DNA of 64,000 nt from Lunularia cruciata. Its lineage: Eukaryota > Streptophyta > Marchantiopsida > Lunulariales > Lunulariaceae. Both the position numbers and the translations under genes were made by a program. Where the stretch lies: positions 22,544,243 to 22,608,242 of the forward strand of contig OX419761.1 of the NCBI GenBank assembly GCA_948567375.1, in the 5' to 3' direction. The notes beneath the pieces were generated by a model. It ran no database searches, was not told where the DNA came from, and worked only from the letters and a program-made list of their open reading frames with translations. Shown here piece after piece: positions 56,263-64,000 of this stretch (positions are counted from its first letter, which is position 1; every line of letters begins with the position of its first letter).

Positions 56263-56890
56263 TTGGCACTTTAGAGTTCATGTATGACTTATGTATGATT
56301 TGTGCTTCTATAGTGTATGATGTTGATAACATGATAAATGTCACTATATTTGTGGTGTTGAAGCTAGATTGCTTATACATTGGAGTAATAGTGTTGTAGT
56401 TAGAGGTATTTTGGTAGTTACTCATAGACCACTTGTTGATGGGCCAATTCATATTTGGGATATGAATCACATGGTGAGACTCATTGTCACTTGTACCGTT
56501 TGCACCGTCACATGTGCCATTAGCAAGACCATTAGGGTTGGAGACCTAGGTCAAAATCAGAGGTATAACTTCAAAGTGCAGCTCTAGAGAGCTCACTTCT
56601 TTGATGTTGAGCCTTCAAATACTTGGCTATGGTGAATAGAGGCTGGCAAGTGTCACCTAGAGTCTCTTAGCTAGAGTGGGTGTGGCTTGATAGCAATCAA
56701 TGCTAGATTGTTGGTAGAGTGATTGAGTGAATGATCAAATACTAATCTGTTTGAATGTAATTTGAGTTGATGAAGAACTGATTATTGTGGCACTTTAGAG
56801 TTCATGTATGACTTATGTATGAGTTTTGCTTCTATAATGTATGACGTTGACAGTGATGTATATTCTATTGTGATGTATATATGCATGGCA
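56263..56890 (+). repeat. E5 3' terminal repeat (u–core–u)
   Basis: A shortened u (56263–56336), the core (56339–56785, TGTCACTAT...CTGATTA) and a full u (56786–56890, TGTGGCAC...GCATGGCA). The core starts with the canonical TG here. Confidence 0.7.
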
Positions 56891-57793
56891 TGTGTTCCCA
56901 TCAAGCAGATGGGATGAGAAGTGGTGGAAGGAAACCACTTGGTTTTTGGTTGCTGACCTTGTTGCATTAATAGCTCTCACAAGATTGGGCAAACTATTAA
57001 ACATCTTGTGCCATGTTAGGCCACCACTATTGGCATTGTAGGGTACCCAAGATCTTGTCCACACCAATGTGACCAGCAATTGGTAAGTCATGGGCTTTTT
57101 GAAGATGCACAAGTCATAGATCATCCTTAGCTAGAACGTAGATCTAATTCTCAAAGAATAGAAGGCCTTCCTTGAAGTAGAAGGTGTTGTATTCCTTGTT
57201 GTGTGCTACAAGACAACCTTGTGTCATTTGAAAGAAGGCGGTCTTAAGCTCAATTTGGACTTTTGAGTCAACTAACATTATTGTAATTGCCGCCATGATG
57301 AGAGGAAGAGTCTTCAAATCAAGTCACTATGATAAGGAATTAGGAATGACATGGAACCTATCAAGTTTGTACTCAAGTTTGATGTCAAAAATTTATAGTT
57401 ATTCCTTCTATTGATGAGATTGACTCTTCATGTGCTCTAGATGTAATGTGTGCAACAAGGATTTGTGATCAATTTGCATTATCACTTGTTTCCCTAAGAG
57501 ATAATACCTCCATACCTTGGTGGCATATACCATTGCTAGTTGTTCTTGATCTTGAGCAAAGTAATTCCATTTTGTGGTATTTAGTCAGCAAGACACAAAG
57601 GCAATGGGATGTAATACATCTAGAAATTCTTATTACAACACAACTCTAATGACAAAGTGAGAAGCATCAAAGTCAACCACACAAGGTAGTTGAGGATCAT
57701 ATGGTTAAAAAATGGAGCTTAAAGGCACCATATGTTTTAGCTTTTAGAATGCTTCTTTGTGCTTGGTGGTCTACTAAAAGCTTGAGGTCTTCT
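56891..57793 (-). pseudogene. Element H: RNase H and integrase zinc domain
   Basis: On the minus strand, RNase H reads FDASHFVIRVVL, NYFAQDQEQLAMVYATKVWR and IDHKSLLHTLHLEHM (57660–57440). The integrase HHCC block reads KPMTYQL/AHDLPIAGHIGVDKILG (57100–57030). It is joined in sequence order to the RT at 61023–62143 once G copy 3 is removed. Cut by E5 at 56890, so the integrase core is missing. Stops and frameshifts present. Confidence 0.7.
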
Positions 57794-60700
57794 TATAGTA
57801 CCCATATTTTTTATGAGTTTTAAAGAAGAAGTGCATTGGTAAAGCCAAAAGAGTGCTAAATGGGGAACAAACACAAAGAATCATGTGTTTGGCATAAACC
57901 CAAATTCAACCTTGGGTCAAAGTCAGAGGGACTCAGGTCAAGCAAATGGAAGTATGAAGCCAAAGATAGAGGACTTTGTATCAAGATGTGCAACCTGATC
58001 CAAAGAACCTGTAACAACTTTTCCTTGGGTTCAACCAATCAAAAATGTACGTGAGAAGAAAGTAACTACCTCGGGACCAAGTTGACCTTGAAAGTGACAA
58101 GAAACCAACCCATAGAATTGGTGGGTAAACATAGGAGCTACTAAAGAATGATCAATCAATGAAAGACTATAAAATTGAGATTTTGATGAAGAAGCGCTGC
58201 AATGTCTAGACATTATCTTGTTCCTATTTAGAGTCAACCTAAAGGAATACAAATTGCAAGTATGCAAGAAGAGTGGATTAGAGTCTTGGGTTTGATCTTT
58301 CACAAGCAAAGAGTCAAGAAGCACATGATGGCCCCAAAAGGAAATAAGTAAAGTACGGTGAGGGGTCTTGCAATTTGTCAATTAGATGTAGTAGGAAGGA
58401 GCAAAGTCTTGTCTTGACTTTGTATCAAATTTTTGGCATGGAACTAGAATTTGAGCTTTCCAAGGCTCACGACAAAAATCACTACTAGCAATTGCAAAGT
58501 TAGGCCCAAGCATGAAGAGAAGAGATAAAATTCAGCTCAATGAACTAAGTTGGATTCAAGATTAGTCATGAGGAGAGAAGTAGTAGAGGGAGGAGGTGTC
58601 ACCTTCTATAAGAAGTGCAGTGCTTTGGAAGAAAATATCAAGGTGAGGAATTCTTTCAATAGACCTTGCACCAAGAATGGGTACAAGGTGGATAGCTACA
58701 AGGATCCAGTATGAAAAGGGATCATCAATGCAATGATGTCTTTGTTCAAGCCAAAGTGGACCACCTATGTAATGATGTAGCATGCAGTCTTCTTTCACCA
58801 AATGTTTGCAAGAGAGGTGGTGGATTGGGCAAAGTGTTTGCACCAATGGGTTTGGCAGATGATCACCAATTGGAGAATGGATATGCCACCTTACTACTTC
58901 ATACCCTATGAAGCCTACTTTTACTTTGGGCTAAACCTACTTAGCTTGGAGGAGAGAGGATTCAATAGAAGTAAAGGAATTTGGAGGAAGAATTGGAAGG
59001 AGAAATGGAGTCAAAGGGAGAAGCCTTGGGAGCAAAAGAAGAATTTACATTGTGGAACAAAGAGTTTAGCAGTGCTAATGAAGGAGAGGCTAATGTTCAA
59101 CAATCAAGAGAAGTGATTGTTAGGAGAAGAAGAGCAGGAGTTTCATGAGGTGATTGACCGCATAGAAGGAGGAGACAAGTTGTGTCTAGAGTTGCTAACA
59201 AACAAGCTAGAAGATGAACAAGTACGAGATGGTGCCTTGGTATTTCCAAGTTAGCAAGATCAAAGAAAAGCACTCAAGTGGACATTGTAGGATTAAGCAA
59301 AGCTGAAGATGAAGAGGAGAGCTTGGAGGGCAAGAGATTGAAGATACAAAGATCACATCTTTGGGGTAAAGCACTAGCCAAAGAAATGCCTACCAAAGAC
59401 AAAGACATTAGAGACAATGAAGGAAGATATGGCAGTGTCAAGTATCTATCAGAGATTGTTTGTCCTTTCTTCTACAACAAAAGAATGTAGAGTTGAAGAG
59501 CCATCATCCGGAAGTGAGGGATGAGTTGGAAGTAGTAACAATATGGAGTGAGGAAACCTCAAATTTAAGGAGAGAAAGAAGCTGAAGAACTTTGTGAAGT
59601 GCAGCAAAGAACTGAAGGAGCAGAAGGCATTGGTCAAGAAAATGAAACATGAAGTTGTTGATGTTTGGGTAGAGATCATACACTCAAAGGCAATTGCAAT
59701 ATTAATGGAGCAAGAGCTAGAGAGTTTGAAGAAGAGTGCAACATAGAAGGACCAAACCTGGTAACAAGAATTGATAGAATGTAATTGGGAGGAGGAACAA
59801 TTGTGGGGTTTGCTCCAAGGAGTTGAAGATCAATTAGTATAATTGATGCAAGAGGAAGCATTGAAGGCTAAATTCAAGGATGAGTTGACTATGTATCAGA
59901 ACAAATTAGAAGTGAAGAGAAGTAAGGAGAAGGTAGTTCCAAGTGTGGACTCAGATGCAGTAGGAGCAGTCATGAAGTAGTTGAAAGTGATGCTAAGTAT
60001 TGAAGCCAAGGGTAAATTAGAAGAGGCAAGGTTGCAAGAGTTGAAGTTGTTGGTGCAAGAAATGAGAAGGAGGAAAGCAAAGGATGCAAAATTTAACAAT
60101 CTTCTAATTTTCTTAAGAGATAGTAGAAATAGAAGATTTAGTAGTAGCATTAGATAAAGAAGGAGAAGTGATTGTAGTAGCATCAAGTTTGGAAGTCAAA
60201 GTTGAGGTTGACATTGGATTGGATTAAAAATAGATTTGAGAGTTGAAGAGGCAAATAAGAGAAGTGGTTTGTCATTTTGGATCTACAAGTAGGTAAAGTT
60301 GTCATAGAACAATATTTTTGTTAGTAGGTGTTGAAGTGCTCTACCTATTTGAAGGAATTATTCATAATGTGTCATTGTTAAGTGTTTGTATTTTCAAAGT
60401 TGAGTAAAGAAAAATGTTGTAACCTAGTGCTCATTGTTTCAACTTAATTCTGAGTATCAATCTTGTGTGTGTGTTTGTGAGTGTTTGGAGAATTTTGAAG
60501 TGCAATTTAGTAAGCTTGTTGGATGTTAGATTATGTAGTGTTGATTACATTGTGTGTGTTTGATCTTGAGTGAATAGCAATCAAAGCAATGCCTTGATGA
60601 ATCCGTGAGCAATTATAGTGCTAGTAGTATTATGCATTGGTGAGTGCAGTACGGAGCTGATGAAAAGTAATTTTGATCAATGAATTTTTGCCTTTAGTGG

Positions 60701-61022
60701 AGGGGTGGAACACAATTTTGAGGTGAGATCATTTTGTAGTGAAGTAGCTTTCTTTGGAAGAATCTGAATCATCACAATCAAGATAGTTTAGAAAGATTTG
60801 ATGGAGTTGTGATTATAGGAGTTGTTAATTTGTGATGTGACTACAAATCAATGCTTGTTACTCTCTTGTAGATGTGGTTTCTACTTGAGAGATTGAAGGT
60901 GCAACCAAGAAGAACTGAAATGTTACTATTACTTTGTATTTGACCATATCTAGCTCGTATCTTTGTGGGAACAGACTTTACTTACTTATTACCGCAAAAG
61001 TGATACTTGCTGGGTTGTCACA
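57794..61022 (+). mobile_element. Repeat family G, copy 3 (complete, 3.23 kb)
   Basis: Begins TATAGTACCCATATTTTTT and ends GGGTTGTCACA. It is flanked by CTTCT and CTTCC, a near-perfect target duplication, inside element H between RT and RNase H. Coding remnants of the G ORF run from about 58340 to 60230 (MFAREVVDWAKCLHQWVWQM; LPPYYFIPYEAYFYFGLNLL; EFHEVIDRIEGGDKLCLEL), broken by many stops. It confirms G as a discrete inserted unit. Confidence 0.75.
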
Positions 61023-62143
61023 CTTCCCCAAGAGGTTGGTCAATGGTGTAGCCACATGAGCATAGTAGTGGAAAAATTGTATGTAAAAACTTAGCAATCT
61101 TTTAAATGCCTGCACTTCTATGGCATCCTTTGGTCTAGGTCAATCAACAATGGCCTTGATTTCTCCTCTTCCATCTTCATCCACTTTGATGAGACCTTAT
61201 GACCAAAGAAGGTAACCTTCTTCTGCCAAAAAGCACACTTTAAGTTCTGGAGTAGAGTAGAGCTTCCATTGATATAGTCATCTTAAGACTTCTCTCACGT
61301 GATTTGCATATTTAGCTTTGTCTTACTCTAGATTAAAATATCATCCAAGAAGACCTATAACTCACATTTGTGCATGTATGTGCTACTGTGATATTTAGTT
61401 TGGTATTATAAGTATTTGAGAGATATTATTTATAAAGAGATAAAGGATGGTCCTATATTAGTCATGGTTAGCTAAAGTTAGTCATAGATAAGGTAGAGGG
61501 AACCTTACTTTAGAGGAAATGTAAAAGCTGAGCACCACTAGTTCTTTGCCTTCTTAGTCCATGGTGCACTTCCATAAGAACCATTAGATATTCATCCTAA
61601 ATGAGAGATGGGCCGGCTCATAGACCACCACATATCAATCCAATAGCTCATCCAACACTTGATGCATCTGATCCATGAAGACTATTGGAACATCAGTGAG
61701 CCCCAAAGGTAAAACTCTCCATTCAAAATGCCTATACCTTATGCAAAAGGTAGTTTTTTTCACATCCTCTCTATCAATAAGAATCTACCAAGGGATATGT
61801 ATTCTTCACTATTTTTTTATTGAGGCTAGGGTAATCAATACAAAAGTGATTAGTATAATATTGGTACCTATGCTTCTCAAGGAGATGTACTATGTTGTAT
61901 GAAATCCTTCTCCAACAATTCCGTTAGTGTTATTTGAAGCTCTCCCAACTCCTTTGGTGAGAGCCAATAGATTGGTCTACTCAATGGAGTAATTCTAGGC
62001 AATAACTCAATCTTGAAAGGCATACTACAATTAGTGGGTAATTCCTTTGGTAGATCATCCAGAAACATATATGCAAACTCCTGAACCATTGGATCAATGA
62101 TTGCTTGATGAGGCTTTTGGCCCTCATCAAATTCTCCATGCAC
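61023..62143 (-). pseudogene. Element H: reverse transcriptase
   Basis: Minus strand: QEFAYMFLDDLPKELPTNCS, then IELLPRITPLSRPIYWLSPK, is the standard gypsy RT N-terminus. HFEWRVLPLGLTDVPIVFMD (about 61730–61670) is the conserved block before YxDD. The thumb region is near 61140–61030. The centre, with the catalytic YxDD, is replaced or disrupted by repeat C copy 3 (61352–61622). Confidence 0.75.
61352..61622 (-). mobile_element. LTR-like repeat family C, copy 3 (inverted, internally deleted)
   Basis: Reverse complement of family C: the plus strand reads TGTGATATTTAGTTTGG and later CTTAGTCCATGGTGCAC and GAGAGATGGGCCGGCTCATA. About 400 bases of the middle are missing. Inserted in the RT of element H. 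Confidence 0.6.
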
Positions 62144-62465
62144 AATTGGCTTGATCTACATTGCAAACATAGGCTTCCCTCAAAAGCTTGCTCTATGGCT
62201 GATTTACCAACAAACTTCAAATCTTGGGATTTATTATTCTTAGGTGTCTTACTCAAAGGTGCTAAACAACCTAATTGGTAATTCCTACCTTGGTGTTTGA
62301 TAGGAATACTTAATTCCTTTGCTAATTGCATGAATATATAATTCTCTAAACTTTGAGGATCCGCCAAAATCCTATAACTATGATCAAATATCATACCTTG
62401 CAAGTGAAGCAAACTTGCATAGACCAAACATTCAATCCCATTGGAATTAATCAAGTTCATAGTAG
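62144..62465 (-). pseudogene. Element H: protease region
   Basis: MNLINSNGIECLVYASLLHL, then ENYIFMQLAKELSIPIKHQG, corresponds to the gypsy protease neighbourhood (usual 'D(S/T)GA..NFIS...A..LG(I/L)'). The DSGA active site itself is lost (RILADPQS). Lies between gag and RT as expected. Confidence 0.55.
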
Positions 62466-63300
62466 GTGGCTCAAGTTCCCCTACTAGGATTCATAGTTTC
62501 CTTGACCATCACACTCCATAAACTCCATTTGGGTGATTTTTCTAGGTCGTCCATTCTTGAGTGGACATTCAATAATGTGATGCCCAATTTGGCAACAATA
62601 AAAGCACACACAATTTTATTACAATCTTTCCTTATTTGTAGGGCCAATTGGTGTCTATTGGATGACATCAATCTCCATTGGTGTAGTTCCTCCACCCATG
62701 TGTAGTGTATGGGTAGTTTCTATGAAGGTCAAGGTCAAGACCAAGTTGTCACAACTAAGGAATCAAAGTGTTCAACCAACTACATAACTTCCTCCAAGTG
62801 TTTGGGCTCCCTCATGGTCACTTCCAATTGGGTGAGTGACTTCAAGCTCCTCACAAATTGATCCATTATGGTGTTTTGGAATTGCATGATGTAGCTTCTT
62901 ACAAACCAATTTTCTTCAATTTTGCTAACCTATCTCATACCGTTTGTGTGGTATTTATAGCTTGAAATTGCTCAATTATTGCACTATTCAGTTCTTCCCA
63001 TGTTGAGATTGGTGTAACAAATTGCCATTTAGCTTGCTCCACTCGGAATTGCCACCATAGTTTTGCCACTCTATCCAATTGGCTTGAAGTCAAGAGAATC
63101 TGCCTCCATTCATCTTGAAGATTTGTAGCTTCAAAATATCAGTCACAATTAAATACAAAATTCTCCATTGCGCTTGAGAGGTTCTTGCCTTCAAATACCT
63201 TGGGCTTTGGAAATCAGATTCACTCTTTTCCTTCTCAAAATGGTGCTCTCTCTACATGCCTTTGTTGTTGATGATCTCATTCTTCCAATAATCAAATAAG
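62466..63300 (-). pseudogene. Element H: gag with CCHC zinc knuckle
   Basis: On the minus strand CFYCCQIGHHIIEC (C-x2-C-x4-H-x4-C, about 62606–62565) is followed by PLKNGRP. Upstream (higher coordinates) are capsid-like remnants such as LQANWIEWQNYGGNSEWSKL. Several stops. The order gag–protease–RT on the minus strand defines element H. Confidence 0.65.
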
Positions 63301-63606
63301 GTGCTTGATTTACTGCTACATGGCAATGATAACTTTGAGCATTGCCACCCTGGCTACTACTCTATCAAACTACCTACAATTAATCTAAGTTAACATGTAG
63401 ATGCAACACATCCACCATTCTCCGTAAATTACAATCGGAAGTACCAAGGGTTCATCAGACAATGTGATTGCATTTAGAAAATTCTGCCCAAGGTGTGAGA
63501 TGATGAACTATGTGACATGATGCTTGGGTAGTACATGGTCATAAAAATCCCAATGGTTTGGTGGAAATTGATTTGGTGGTCCATAAATTTGATCTATCCC
63601 ATTCTT

Positions 63607-63618
63607 GCTCTAATACCA
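63607..63618 (-). promoter_or_regulatory. Primer-binding site of element H (initiator-Met tRNA type)
   Basis: The minus strand reads TGGTATTAGAGC, one base from the common plant primer-binding site TGGTATCAGAGC, one base inside the LTR end (...GTTCA). It fixes the orientation and the LTR boundary. Confidence 0.75.
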
Positions 63619-63619
63619 T

Positions 63620-64000
63620 TGAACAGACCAAGAAGAGAAATAAAAGAATGAAAGATCACATTGGGACTCTTGAATGGGAGGAACTTTGAATCCTAGCATG
63701 AGCTTGGGCTATGGTATTTATAGGGAACATACAAGGCTCTTGAGAAGCTTCTTAGGAAGCTTTCTAAAAACTGCCTTCTTTGAGTTCAGGCCAAGTTAAT
63801 TGAGAAACTTCTCAAGAAGTTTCCTTCTAGAAGCCACCTACTTGGCATACAAGCTAAGCTAGTCAGGAAGCTTCCCAAGAAGCTTCTTTCTAGAAACCAT
63901 CTACTTGGCATGGAAGCTAAGCTAGTTATGAAATTTCCTCATAGAAGTCACCACTTGGTATGCATATTTTACTTGATACTTAATAGGTACCAAGTAGTTT
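63620..64000 (-). repeat. Element H 5' LTR (cut by the window end)
   Basis: Ends ...TTCA at 63620 on the minus strand, next to the primer-binding site. A TATTTATAGGGAAC-type promoter-like motif (plus-strand coordinates near 63715) and three ~75-base internal units with AAGCTTC.CAAGAAGCTTCC are seen. A second copy of this LTR lies at 9141–9560. Confidence 0.7.

Larger units (their letters stand above)
53212..56890 (+). mobile_element. Element E5, internally deleted copy
   Basis: Starts inside the methyltransferase C-terminal part and is collinear with E1 to the 3' LTR, but with two large deletions. One runs from the start of RT (54260) straight to the RNase H preface. The other removes the RNase H end (about 54565). 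Integrase, PHD segment and LTR follow. It ends GCATGGCA at 56890 and interrupts element H. Stops of all three kinds show considerable age. Confidence 0.75.

Overview
The window is nuclear DNA of a land plant. It shows GT–AG introns, a nest of Ty3/gypsy-type LTR retrotransposons making up most of the sequence, no operons, and only two small islands that look like host genes. The species cannot be fixed from the sequence. The retrotransposon types seem more like those of bryophytes, ferns or gymnosperms than of typical angiosperms, but that is only an inference.

Layout. 1–9.1 kb: scattered LTR-like repeats (families A and C) around an unrecognised minus-strand host gene at about 3.6–5.4 kb. 9.1–28.7 kb: stacked copies of one gypsy family, called E here. 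E3 (11299–17005) is old and lies beside E2 (17006–17997 plus 27099–28743). E2 is split by a nearly full-length copy, E1 (17998–27098), flanked by the 4-bp duplication GTAT. 28.7–35.1 kb: a gene island with a three-exon gene (31184–33542, predicted 302 aa) and degenerate local repeats. 35.1–51.4 kb: repeat family G (a 3.2–3.7 kb LTR-like unit with its own coiled-coil ORF), repeat family F, and E4, inserted into each other. 51.4–64 kb: a gag scrap, a family C copy, E5, and a minus-strand gypsy element H that was hit by E5 and by G copy 3.

Main result. Read across its copies, family E has an unusual set of parts: gag with two zinc knuckles, aspartic protease, a C5-cytosine DNA methyltransferase domain between protease and reverse transcriptase, then RT, RNase H, integrase and a C-terminal C4HC3 PHD finger. 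The methyltransferase is best seen in E3 (motifs I, IV, VI, VIII, IX and X recognisable). In E1 an in-frame deletion joins motif I to the C-terminal part of the domain. The PHD finger is present in all five copies and keeps all eight zinc ligands in E1. The element thus carried both a DNA-methylation writer and a likely chromatin reader. E1 itself has decayed in a way that fits host cytosine methylation: I count twelve TAG and four TGA premature stops and no TAA, with related copies often keeping Gln or Arg codons at those sites.

All element ORFs in the window are broken, so none is expected to be active here. No rRNA gene, CRISPR array or convincing intact tRNA gene was seen. Boundaries of degenerate elements are good to roughly 5–30 bases unless terminal motifs are given.
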